From positions 1-34,544 of the forward strand of contig JAOBWJ010000295.1 in NCBI GenBank assembly GCA_025463335.1: a DNA stretch of 34,544 nucleotides. Reading direction: 5' to 3'. The DNA comes from Acidimicrobiales bacterium. GTDB taxonomy: Bacteria > Actinomycetota > Acidimicrobiia > Acidimicrobiales > CADCSY01. Numbering within the stretch: position 1 is the stretch's first letter; each line of letters begins with the position of its first letter. Of this stretch, positions 18,131 through 26,041 are shown one piece after another. The notes beneath the pieces were generated by a model. The model was not told the DNA's origin, did not search any database, and saw only the letters and a program-made list of their open reading frames with translations. The translations under genes and the position numbers were made by a program.

Positions 18131-18901
18131 ATGGTGCCGGTCGTGATGGGGATCCTGAACGTGACCCCTGATTCGTTCAGCGACGGCGGCCGGTTCCTCG
18201 ATCCCGATGCTGCCGTCGAGCACGGGCTGCGCCTGATCGCGGAAGGAGCCGGTGTGGTCGACGTGGGCGGGGAGTCCACCCGGCCGGGGGCCGAACCGGT
18301 CGACGAGATCGAGGAATGCCGTCGGGTGGTGCCGGTCATCGAAGCCCTGGCGCCGCACACCCGGGTGTCGATCGACACCCGGCACCCCTCGGTGGCCGAG
18401 GCTGCCATCGCCGCTGGGGCCACGCTGGTGAATGACGTCTCCGCCGATCTCTGGGAGGTGGCCGCGGCCGCCGGCGTCGGCTGGGTCGCGCTCCACATGC
18501 AGGGCGACCCTCGCACCATGCAGGCCCACCCCCGCTACGACGATGTCGTCGGCGAGGTGCGCACCTTCCTCGTCGAGCGGGCCGAGCGGGCCGTCGAGGC
18601 CGGTGTGCCCGAGGTGTGGGTCGACCCGGGGATCGGGTTCGGCAAGTCCGTCGACCACAACCTCACGCTGCTGCGCCGTCTCGACGAGCTGGTCGCCGCC
18701 GGGCACCCGGTGCTGGTCGGGACCAGCCGGAAGGGCTTCCTCGGGAAGCTCACCGGCGGCGCGCCGGCCGACGATCGACTCGAGGCATCGCTGGCCACCG
18801 CCGTGGTGGCCGCCGCCAAAGGGGCCCGGATGATCCGGGCCCACGACGTGCTCCCGACGGTGCACGCCATGCGCATCGTGGGAGAGGAAGTGGCAGTTTG
18901 A
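18131..18901 (+). CDS. folP: Dihydropteroate synthase
   Basis: VMGILNVTPDSFSDGGRF, VVDVGGESTRPGAEPV, SIDTRHPSVAEAAIAAGATLVNDVS, WVDPGIGFGKSVDHNLTLLRRL. Confidence 0.96.
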   Translation: MVPVVMGILNVTPDSFSDGGRFLDPDAAVEHGLRLIAEGAGVVDVGGESTRPGAEPVDEIEECRRVVPVIEALAPHTRVSIDTRHPSVAEAAIAAGATLVNDVSADLWEVAAAAGVGWVALHMQGDPRTMQAHPRYDDVVGEVRTFLVERAERAVEAGVPEVWVDPGIGFGKSVDHNLTLLRRLDELVAAGHPVLVGTSRKGFLGKLTGGAPADDRLEASLATAVVAAAKGARMIRAHDVLPTVHAMRIVGEEVAV

Positions 18902-18975
18902 TGAGGGAGCGAAGCGAGCTCCATGAGCATCGCGGCGTGAGCGTCGCGCGACGAGTGGGACTGGTGACCTTGTGA
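18901..18975 (+). CDS. Putative bridging micro-ORF 1 (24 aa)
   Basis: ATG shares its A with the folP TGA stop (TGATG); MRERSELHEHRGVSVARRVGLVTL*; stop overlaps the next GTG (GTGA). Confidence 0.35.
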   Translation: MRERSELHEHRGVSVARRVGLVTL

Positions 18976-19043
18976 GGGAGCGAAGCGAGCTCCATAGGCA
19001 TCGCGGCGTGAGTGTCGCTCGACGAGTGGGACTGGTGACCTTG
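18902..19043 (+). repeat. Tandem duplication, two 71-bp units (18902-18972 and 18973-19043), 67/71 identical
   Basis: Both units read tgagggagcgaagcgagctccat..gcatcgcggcgtgag.gtcgc.cgacgagtgggactggtgaccttg; 4 mismatches counted by eye. Confidence 0.95.
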
Positions 19044-19046
19044 TGA
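18972..19046 (+). CDS. Putative bridging micro-ORF 2 (24 aa, near-copy of micro-ORF 1)
   Basis: GTG overlaps the micro-ORF 1 stop; (V)RERSELHRHRGVSVARRVGLVTL*; stop overlaps the GTG start of the next gene. Confidence 0.35.
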   Translation: MRERSELHRHRGVSVARRVGLVTL

Positions 19047-19552
19047 AAGGCAAGTGGGCGCAGGGGATCGTGCCCCGGAACTTCGCGTGGGTGATCAAGG
19101 ACCAGCTCGCCGTGTCCGAGCGGCTCGGCGGCTACGGCACCAACCATCGCAAGGTGCGGCGCCAGGAGGAGATCATCTGGGTCCGCGAGCAGGGCTTCAC
19201 GCGGATCATCAGTCTGCTGCCGTCGCCCCACAACCTCCATGCCTACGACGAGCTCGGCGTGGAGTGGCGGCACTTCCCCTACGGCAAGCATGACGACCCG
19301 ATCACCGCGCTCGAGCCGTTCTGGCGCGACCTGCGCAATCAGCTCGCCAACGGCGACAAGGTGATCGTCCACAACGACGAGCTCGGCGACCGGCTCGAGG
19401 GCGCGGTCGGCGGCTACCTGGTCTACGCCGGCCTGGTGCCCGAGCAGCCTCGGGCAGTGGCCATCGTCGAGCACGTGCTCGGCCGCCAGATGGGCCCGTC
19501 GGCCCGCGAGATCGTGGCTGCGGCCGTCCGGCTGGTCGCCAAGAGCTCGTGA
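19043..19552 (+). CDS. Dual-specificity-phosphatase-like protein with degenerate P-loop
   Basis: GFTRIISLLPSPHNLHAYDELGVEWRHFPYGKHDDPITALEPFWRDLRNQLANGDKVIVHNDELGDRLEGAVGGYLVYAGLVP; DSP-like layout with HN-x5-R in place of HC-x5-R. Confidence 0.6.
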   Translation: MKGKWAQGIVPRNFAWVIKDQLAVSERLGGYGTNHRKVRRQEEIIWVREQGFTRIISLLPSPHNLHAYDELGVEWRHFPYGKHDDPITALEPFWRDLRNQLANGDKVIVHNDELGDRLEGAVGGYLVYAGLVPEQPRAVAIVEHVLGRQMGPSAREIVAAAVRLVAKSS

Positions 19553-19923
19553 GCGAGCGCAGCGACCGGATCGAGCTGCGGGGTCTGCGCCTCGTCACGC
19601 TCGTCGGTGCCCTGCCCGAGGAGTACGAGCGTCCCCAGCCTCTCGAGCTCGATGTCGACGTGGAGGCCGACCTCAGCGTCGCCGGCGCCAGCGACGTCCT
19701 CACCGACACCATCGACTACGGCGCGCTGTGCGACGTGGTCGAGCTGACGGTGATCGACGGCGGCCACGTGGCCCTACTCGAAGCCCTGGCCCACCGGGTG
19801 GCGGCCGCCGTGCTGGCCGCCGACGAGCGCATCACGGCCGTCACCGTGGTCGTGCGCAAGGTCCGGCCGCCCGTGCCCCAGGACCTGGCCACCTCGGGGG
19901 TGCGCGTCACCCGTCAACGTTGA
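19549..19923 (+). CDS. folB: Dihydroneopterin aldolase
   Basis: SDRIELRGLRLVTLVGALPEEYERPQPLELDVDVEADLSVAGASDVLTDTIDYGALCDVV; between the DSP-like gene and folK; GTG start. Confidence 0.92.
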   Translation: MSERSDRIELRGLRLVTLVGALPEEYERPQPLELDVDVEADLSVAGASDVLTDTIDYGALCDVVELTVIDGGHVALLEALAHRVAAAVLAADERITAVTVVVRKVRPPVPQDLATSGVRVTRQR

Positions 19924-19988
19924 TGGTCTCGCTCCGCAGGCTCCGCTCGACTGCACCTGGTCGCTGGCGCTCCCGACGGTTGCGTTGA
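19923..19988 (+). CDS. Putative bridging micro-ORF 3 (21 aa, Arg-rich)
   Basis: ATG shares its A with the folB TGA (TGATG); MVSLRRLRSTAPGRWRSRRLR*; its TGA shares its A with the folK ATG (TGATG). Confidence 0.35.
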   Translation: MVSLRRLRSTAPGRWRSRRLR

Positions 19989-20443
19989 TGCGGGCGTTCC
20001 TCGCCCTTGGCTCCAACCTCGGGGAGCGTGCGGCCCTGCTGCGCCAGGCCGTGGCGTCGATGCCCGACCTGGTCGCCGTCTCCCCGGTGTACGAGACCGA
20101 CCCGATCGGCGGGCCGGAGCAGGGCGCGTATCTCAACGCCGTGGTCGAGCTCGACACCGAGCGCTCACCGCGTGAGCTGCTCGCCCTGTGCCAGGCGCTC
20201 GAAGCCGAGGCCGACCGCGTCCGCATCGAACGCTGGGGTCCCCGGACCCTGGACGTCGACGTGCTCCTGGTGGGCGACCTCTCCGTCGACGAGCCCGACC
20301 TCGAGGTACCCCACCCGCGCATGTGGGACCGGCGCTTCGTCCTCACCCCCCTGGCAGACCTCGCCCCCGACCTCGTCCCGCCCGAGCGCCTGGCCGCTGC
20401 GTCCGGCGAGGTCCACCGCACCGACCTTTCCCTGCTGGCGTAG
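19988..20443 (+). CDS. folK: 2-amino-4-hydroxy-6-hydroxymethyldihydropteridine diphosphokinase
   Basis: MRAFLALGSNLGERAALLRQAV, SPVYETDPIGGPEQGAYLNAVVEL, RWGPRTLDVDVLL, PHPRMWDRRFVLTPLADLAPDLV. Confidence 0.96.
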   Translation: MRAFLALGSNLGERAALLRQAVASMPDLVAVSPVYETDPIGGPEQGAYLNAVVELDTERSPRELLALCQALEAEADRVRIERWGPRTLDVDVLLVGDLSVDEPDLEVPHPRMWDRRFVLTPLADLAPDLVPPERLAAASGEVHRTDLSLLA

Positions 20444-20475
20444 ATCTGTGGTCTCCACGACCACGGATCTACGCC
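20437..20475. terminator. Bidirectional hairpin terminator candidate between convergent folK and SDR
   Basis: GGCGTAGATCTGTGGTC-tccac-GACCACGGATCTACGCC, 17-bp stem with one T.G pair; contains the folK stop and lies next to the SDR stop. Confidence 0.65.
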
Positions 20476-20478
20476 GAG

Positions 20479-21231
20479 TCAGAGCTTGTTGAAGTACCTG
20501 AGGGCGGCGTCCCTCACCAGGGTCGGGGTGAACGGGGCCGACAGGGAGTTGAGGCGGGCGTCGAGGCCGACGACGTAGCGGGCCCGGGGCACGCGGGCGG
20601 TCAGGGCGCCGCCGATGACGTCGGCCACCTGCCCGGCCGAGCTCTGCAGCGGCCGCAGCCACGTGTAGGCCTCATGCTCCGCCGAGCCGGACGGGAACGC
20701 GCCCGGCTCGATCAGGGAGACCGAGATCCCGTCGCCCGCCACCTCCATGCGAAGGGCATCGGACACCGCCTCGAGGGCGTGCTTGGCCGCCTGGTACCAG
20801 CCCAACATCGGGAACGTCACCAGACCGCTGATCGACGACACCTGCACGATGCGCCCGCCGCCCTGCTCGCGCATGTGCGGCAGGCACAGGCGGGCCAGGC
20901 GCATCGGAGCCACGACCAGCGTCTCCAGCTGGTGCCGGGCGTCCTCGTCGCCCACATCTTCGACCCGCCGCTGGTCGACGTAGCCGGCGTTGTTGATGAG
21001 CGCCCACGGTCGCAGCTCGTCGATGACCGCTGCGCATCGCGTCGGGTCGTCGACGTCGAGTTGCACGGTCTCCACGTCCACGCCGGCGGCGGCCGCGGCG
21101 ACGGCGACTTGCTTGGCCTTCTCGGGCGACCGCACCGAGCCCACTGACCGAAAACCCCGGCGGGCCACCTCGAGGGCGCTGGCCAGGCCAAGGCCCGAGT
21201 TGGCACCGGTGGTGAGGACGGTCTTCGTCAC
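20479..21231 (-). CDS. SDR family oxidoreductase
   Basis: MTKTVLTTGANSGLGLASALEVARRGFR...ALINNAGYV...IVQVSSISGLVTFPMLGWYQAAKHALEAVSDALRME; GTG start at 21231. Confidence 0.92.
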   Translation of the reverse strand: MTKTVLTTGANSGLGLASALEVARRGFRSVGSVRSPEKAKQVAVAAAAAGVDVETVQLDVDDPTRCAAVIDELRPWALINNAGYVDQRRVEDVGDEDARHQLETLVVAPMRLARLCLPHMREQGGGRIVQVSSISGLVTFPMLGWYQAAKHALEAVSDALRMEVAGDGISVSLIEPGAFPSGSAEHEAYTWLRPLQSSAGQVADVIGGALTARVPRARYVVGLDARLNSLSAPFTPTLVRDAALRYFNKL

Positions 21232-22634
21232 GCCGGTTCCTTGGACGTCTTGACCAGGATCTCCAGCTCTTCGACGATTCCGTCGGCCAGCTCGAAGGGG
21301 TCTTCGATCATCTCCTTGCAGGAGAGGATGCCGAAGTCCATCTGGTCCTTGTAGCTCATGGCGCCGATGAACAGCCCAGCGCCGTCGAGCAGCAACCCCA
21401 TGGAGAAGAAGGCCTTGATCGGTGCGCCGAGCATGTAGAGCTGGCGGGGTGGGCCGGGCACGTTGGAGATGGGGAGGTTGGTGACCGGGGGGTGGCGCTT
21501 CACCAGGTTGGTCGTGGCGTAGAAGCGCAACGCCAGCGAGAGCATCGCCGGTGGCGGCGTCTCGATCAGGTTCATGATCGTCTGGGCGCCCAGCGCCCGC
21601 TGCATGTCCTTGGCCGCCATGGCGTTCCTGTGGATGGCCTGCAGCCGCAGCACCGGGTCGTCGATGTCGGTGGCCAACGACACGGGCATGCCGGAGATGG
21701 CGTTGCCGGTGGTGACCTCCTCGCCCTTCGGGCCCCGCACGCTCACCGGCACCGAGGCAGCCAACGGGACGTCGGGTAGCTCGCCCCTCGCCTGCAGCCA
21801 CTTCCGCAGCGACCCGGCCGAGATGGCCAGCACCACGTCGTTGACCTTCACGTCGTAGGTGTTTTTCACCCGCTTCACGTCGTCGAGCGAGATGGAGCAG
21901 AAGCCCCACGTCCGGTGCTCGGTGACGGCGTCGTTGAACCGGGTGCGGGGCACGCCCCCGCCGGGGAGCGGCAGGTCACCCGACCGGGCCGAGCGCACCA
22001 GCGCGGGCGCGTTCGGAAGCATCCGCCCGACCTCCTTGGCGAGCCGGATCGGCGTGGCCGCGAACGACGGCAGCGAGGAGAGGAACATCCGGGCCCCGCT
22101 GGGGAACTCCTCGGGCACCCATTCCTCGACCGGTGGGGTGATGTGCACGCCGCCCGACGGATCCGGGTCGAACATGACCTCTTGGATCGAGGCCCCGGCG
22201 ATGCCATCGATGCACGCGTGGTGAATCTTCCAGAACACCGCCACGTGCCCGTGCTCGAGGCCCTCGATGACCCACAGCTCCCACATCGGCCGGCGCCGGT
22301 CGAGACGGTGGCGGTAGATCTCGGTGCAGACCTCGGACAGCTCGCTTCGGGTGCCAGGCGCGGGCAGGCCGATGCGGCGGATGTGCCAATCGAGGTCGAA
22401 GTCGGCGTCCTCGATCCAATGGGGTCGGCCCAGGCTCAGCGGCGGGTCGACCAGGCGCCACCGCAACGGGGGCAGCAGGTGGAGACGATCGGCCAGCGAC
22501 TGCTTGAACCGGTCGATGTCGTACCCGCCCGGACAATCGGCGGGATCGAAGACGGTGATGCATGCCACATGAGTCGGCCACCGATCCGACTCGACGGCGA
22601 GGAACGCTGCATCGAGACCTGATAGCCGCTTCAC
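21228..22634 (-). CDS. Wax ester synthase/diacylglycerol acyltransferase (WS/DGAT)
   Basis: MKRLSGLDAAFLAVESDRWPTHVACITVFDP...VAVFWKIHHACIDGIAGASIQEVMFDP (HHxxxDG)...NLPISNVPGPPRQLYMLGAPI. Confidence 0.95.
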   Translation of the reverse strand: MKRLSGLDAAFLAVESDRWPTHVACITVFDPADCPGGYDIDRFKQSLADRLHLLPPLRWRLVDPPLSLGRPHWIEDADFDLDWHIRRIGLPAPGTRSELSEVCTEIYRHRLDRRRPMWELWVIEGLEHGHVAVFWKIHHACIDGIAGASIQEVMFDPDPSGGVHITPPVEEWVPEEFPSGARMFLSSLPSFAATPIRLAKEVGRMLPNAPALVRSARSGDLPLPGGGVPRTRFNDAVTEHRTWGFCSISLDDVKRVKNTYDVKVNDVVLAISAGSLRKWLQARGELPDVPLAASVPVSVRGPKGEEVTTGNAISGMPVSLATDIDDPVLRLQAIHRNAMAAKDMQRALGAQTIMNLIETPPPAMLSLALRFYATTNLVKRHPPVTNLPISNVPGPPRQLYMLGAPIKAFFSMGLLLDGAGLFIGAMSYKDQMDFGILSCKEMIEDPFELADGIVEELEILVKTSKEPA

Positions 22635-22648
22635 GAGCTCCCTCGGTT

Positions 22649-23887
22649 CTACATGACCGGATGTTGCGGTGCGACCGATGCCGTGATGGCGTCGCCGACG
22701 AACCGCCGAACTTCACGAGACAGGGCGAAGCCCACATGGGATCCGCCGTACCAACAGATGGACGGCTCGTCCCAGTGCTCCCACAAGCGATGTGCCGCTT
22801 CCGGTTTCGCCATCCGATCGGCGACTCCTGCGTAGATGAACCGACGATCTTCGGGAACGAGGCACTCGAAGGCCAGGGGAGACACCACGTGGTGGACCTG
22901 GTCGGCGAGCTCGCCGAGGATCCCATGGGCGTCGACCGCCGGCCGGGCCTTCTCGGGGACGTGCTGACGCATGACCCACGCCAGGTCGACGCTCGGCACG
23001 CCGGCGATGACGCCACCGAGCCCGGGCTCCAGTCCACTCAGCAGCGCCGCGGTGTAGGCCCCGAGGGAGACGCCGTGGACCACCACCGACGTGGCCCCGT
23101 GGCTCCGAGCCCACGCGATGCAGCGCCGCACGTCCCACACCGCCTGGGCCATGCCGTGGACGTTGTTCAGGAAGTCGAGCGTGATGAAGGCATCACCGCT
23201 GCGCTTGCCGGCCCGTCGGGGCCCGTGCAGCGGCAGAACCGGGTGGATGACGTTGAAGCCGAGATCCCGGTGGTAGTGGAGCGAATGGAAGGCCTCGAGG
23301 TCGGACGGCACGCCCATCGAGAAGCCGTGCAGATGCACGAGCCAGGGCCGGTCCGTGGCGCCGCGGTGGCGCATGACGTAGGCGTGGGTGACCCGGTTGG
23401 CCTCCATGGCCCGCCAGCGGTCGGCCCCGGGCATGTCGGGCACCGGCTCGAACCCGCTGTCGAAGGTGAGCTCGTCGTAGCGGATCCGCCCGAACCGCTT
23501 GCGCTCGAGCTCGACCTGGGGCGGCGCCGGCGGTGCGATGTGGTAGCCGGTCGGGTCCTCCAGCCAGCCGTGGCGCCGGATGACGTCGACGGCCGCACGA
23601 GTCTCCGCCGCGATGCGGCGCAGCTCGTGCTCCGACGGCACCAGCCGGTCGTTGGACATGGTGGCGAGGAGCAGCTCGTCGGCCAGGGCCCCGAGCAGCA
23701 GCGCCGGCGTCGTGGGCCGGGTGGGGATGTCGGGGAAGCGAGGGCGGTCGAAGGGCATGGCCCGCCGCAGGGAACGGGCCATGAAGCCGGCCGTGCGGGG
23801 CCCGGTCTGGGCCAGCTTGCGGACCGGCACGTCGGGCCATGGCCGCTCGGTTCCGGTGTTGGTGTCGTCTCGCTCGGGAGTGCTCAT
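22649..23887 (-). CDS. Alpha/beta hydrolase family protein
   Basis: WLVHLHGFSMGVPSDLEAFHSLHYHRDLGFNVIHPVLPLHGPR...SVVVHGVSLGAYTAALLSGL (GxSxG)...GGSHVGF; start taken as MSTPERD at 23887. Confidence 0.85.
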   Translation of the reverse strand: MSTPERDDTNTGTERPWPDVPVRKLAQTGPRTAGFMARSLRRAMPFDRPRFPDIPTRPTTPALLLGALADELLLATMSNDRLVPSEHELRRIAAETRAAVDVIRRHGWLEDPTGYHIAPPAPPQVELERKRFGRIRYDELTFDSGFEPVPDMPGADRWRAMEANRVTHAYVMRHRGATDRPWLVHLHGFSMGVPSDLEAFHSLHYHRDLGFNVIHPVLPLHGPRRAGKRSGDAFITLDFLNNVHGMAQAVWDVRRCIAWARSHGATSVVVHGVSLGAYTAALLSGLEPGLGGVIAGVPSVDLAWVMRQHVPEKARPAVDAHGILGELADQVHHVVSPLAFECLVPEDRRFIYAGVADRMAKPEAAHRLWEHWDEPSICWYGGSHVGFALSREVRRFVGDAITASVAPQHPVM

Positions 23888-23916
23888 CACCTGCACCGGC
23901 TCGGGTCTCGTGTGGT

Positions 23917-23933
23917 CAGTGTGTCGGACACTG
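23917..23933. promoter_or_regulatory. Inverted repeat CAGTGT-n5-ACACTG, operator candidate
   Basis: Read directly in the divergent gap, 30 bp upstream of the alpha/beta hydrolase start. Confidence 0.35.
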
Positions 23934-24077
23934 CGCCCCGAGGGCCACCCCGGGAAACCACAACCTGCCCCGGATGCGGCGGGCGCCATCCTGGCGTCGT
24001 GGGTCACCCCGTCCGCTGGGTACGCTCGCCGTGCGAACGGCACCCACTTCGGGGCCGGAACGTGAGAGGAGCGCCTC

Positions 24078-24776
24078 GTGCCCACGCTGCGCGTGGTCGG
24101 ACCTGGTCGGGCCGGAACGTCGATGGCGCGCGCCCTCCAAGCGGTCGGCTGGCAGGTCGCCGGGTTCCTCGGTCGGGGCGCGGACGTGTCTTCGGCCGCC
24201 GCGGGAGTCGACCTGCTCCTGCTGGCCACGCCCGACGGGGCAGTGGCCGAGGTAGCCGCCGCCGTACGCCCCGTCGACACCACGGTGGTGGCCCACCTGG
24301 CCGGCTCATTCGGTCTCGACGCCCTCGCCGGCCACTCCCGCCGGGCGGCCATCCACCCGCTGCGCAGCATCCCGACGCCTGCCACCGACCTGCAGGGCGC
24401 CTGGTTCGCAGTGGCCGGCGACCCGCTGGCTGACCGGGTGGTCGACGACCTCGGCGGTCACCGCGTCGCCGTCGCCGACGTCGATCGGGCCGCCTATCAC
24501 GCCGCCGCGTGCATGGCCTCGAACCACGTGGTGGCCCTGCTCGGTCAGGTCGAGCGGGTGGCGGCCACCGCTGGCGTGCCCCTCGAGGCCTACCTCGACC
24601 TCGTTCGCCAGACCGTGGACAACGTCGCCACACTCGGACCGGTCGAGGCCCTCACCGGCCCGGTGCGGCGGGGTGACGAGGCCACCGTCGCCCGCCACCT
24701 CCAAGCCATCGACCCGTCGGAGCGCCCCGCCTACGAGGCCCTGGCCGACGCGGCCCGGAGACTGGTCCCGGCATGA
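24078..24776 (+). CDS. Rossmann-fold/DUF2520 protein
   Basis: LRVVGPGRAGTSMARALQAVGWQVAGFLGRG...LLLATPDGAVAEVAAAV...AIHPLRSIPTPATDLQGAWFAVAGDP...ACMASNHVVALL; directly upstream of panC. Confidence 0.85.
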   Translation: MPTLRVVGPGRAGTSMARALQAVGWQVAGFLGRGADVSSAAAGVDLLLLATPDGAVAEVAAAVRPVDTTVVAHLAGSFGLDALAGHSRRAAIHPLRSIPTPATDLQGAWFAVAGDPLADRVVDDLGGHRVAVADVDRAAYHAAACMASNHVVALLGQVERVAATAGVPLEAYLDLVRQTVDNVATLGPVEALTGPVRRGDEATVARHLQAIDPSERPAYEALADAARRLVPA

Positions 24777-25648
24777 AGATGCTCGCGACGGTCGCCGACT
24801 TCTCCGCCGCGCTCGATGCCGAGCGGTGTGCCGGCCGGACCGTGGGCCTGGTCCCAACCATGGGCGCCCTCCACGACGGCCACGGCAGCCTGGTGGAACG
24901 GGCGGCGGCCGAGTGCGACGTGGTGGCGGTGACGGTCTTCGTGAACCCGCTCCAGTTCGGGGCCGGCGAGGACCTCGACGCCTATCCCCGCACGCTCGAT
25001 GCCGACGTGAAGCTGGCCGAGCAGGCCGGGGCCACGCTCGTGTTCGCTCCCACCGTGGCCGAGATGTACCGCGACGGCACCGCCACCACGGTGTCCGTGG
25101 CCAGCGGCATGACCGCGGTGCTCGAGGGGGCCAGCCGTCCCGGTCACTTCGATGGTGTGGCGACGGTCGTGGCCAAGCTGTTCGCCATGACCGGCCGCAG
25201 CCGGGCCTACTTCGGCGAGAAGGACTTCCAGCAGCTCGCGGTGGTCCGCCGCATGGCCCGCGACCTGTCGTTCCCCGTCGAGGTGGTCGGCTGCCCCACC
25301 GTCCGGGCCGACGACGGCCTGGCCCTGTCGAGCCGCAACGCCTACCTCTCCGACGAGGAGCGGGCCGCCGCCCCGGTGCTGCACCGGGCGCTGCGGGCCG
25401 GGGCCGAGGTGGTCCTTGCCGGTGGGCGCGATGCCGCCGCCGTGCGGGCCGCCATGGAGGCCGTGCTCGCCACCGAATCGCTGGTCGACCCCGACTACGC
25501 GGTGGTGGTCGACGCCGCCACCCTGGCGACGCCCGCACCGCTCGACGGCGACTTGCGCCTGTTGGTCGCCGCCCGCCTACCCTCTGCAAGACTCATCGAC
25601 AACTTGGGCGTGACCGTGGCTGACGGCATGCACCGAAAGGACGATTGA
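24773..25648 (+). CDS. panC: Pantothenate synthetase
   Basis: VGLVPTMGALHDGHGSLVERA, VTVFVNPLQFGAGEDLDAYPRTLDAD, MTGRSRAYFGEKDFQQLAVVRRM, GLALSSRNAYLSDEER. Confidence 0.97.
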   Translation: MKMLATVADFSAALDAERCAGRTVGLVPTMGALHDGHGSLVERAAAECDVVAVTVFVNPLQFGAGEDLDAYPRTLDADVKLAEQAGATLVFAPTVAEMYRDGTATTVSVASGMTAVLEGASRPGHFDGVATVVAKLFAMTGRSRAYFGEKDFQQLAVVRRMARDLSFPVEVVGCPTVRADDGLALSSRNAYLSDEERAAAPVLHRALRAGAEVVLAGGRDAAAVRAAMEAVLATESLVDPDYAVVVDAATLATPAPLDGDLRLLVAARLPSARLIDNLGVTVADGMHRKDD

Positions 25649-26037
25649 TGCGCCGGCGAATGATGAAGTCCAAGATCCACCGCGCCACGGTGACGGGGGC
25701 CGACCTGCACTACGTCGGGTCGATCTCGCTCGATCCCGAGCTGATGCGGCTCTCGGACATCCGGGAGCACGAGCAGGTCGCCATCCTCGACATCGACAAC
25801 GGCGCCCGGTTCGAGACCTACGCCATCCTGGGCGAGCCCGGCGAGGTGTGCCTGAACGGTGCCGCTGCCCGCCTGGTGCAGCCCGGCGACCGGGTGATCG
25901 TCATCACGTACGCCGACTACGAGGACGCCGAGCTCGACTCCTACGAGCCCACCGTCGTTCACGTCGACACCGAGAACCGCCCGGTCGACCCGTCGCTCAT
26001 TCCCCAGAGCCGGGTCTACGTCGAGTTCGAAGCCTGA
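25648..26037 (+). CDS. panD: Aspartate 1-decarboxylase
   Basis: MKSKIHRATVTGADLHYVGSISLDPELM (Gly-Ser self-cleavage site)...NGARFETYAI...CLNGAAARLVQPGDRVIVITY. Confidence 0.96.
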   Translation: MRRRMMKSKIHRATVTGADLHYVGSISLDPELMRLSDIREHEQVAILDIDNGARFETYAILGEPGEVCLNGAAARLVQPGDRVIVITYADYEDAELDSYEPTVVHVDTENRPVDPSLIPQSRVYVEFEA

Positions 26038-26041
26038 CGCT

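Noticed and set aside
18902-19043. Possible CRISPR array
   Set aside because: Only two directly abutting 71-bp units with no spacers and no cas genes; it is a tandem duplication.
18535-19098. 187-aa - strand ORF with internal repeats (SRRDAYGARFAP...)
   Set aside because: Its repeats are the antisense reading of the 71-bp tandem duplication; the + strand micro-ORF chain has better start/stop context.
20479-21909. 476-aa form of the SDR ORF
   Set aside because: The first ~225 codons are antisense-frame overlap of the WS/DGAT gene; the SDR Rossmann motif begins at GTG 21231.
22562-24433. 623-aa + strand ORF opposite the alpha/beta hydrolase
   Set aside because: No domain pattern; the - strand has GxSxG hydrolase features and tight spacing with WS/DGAT.
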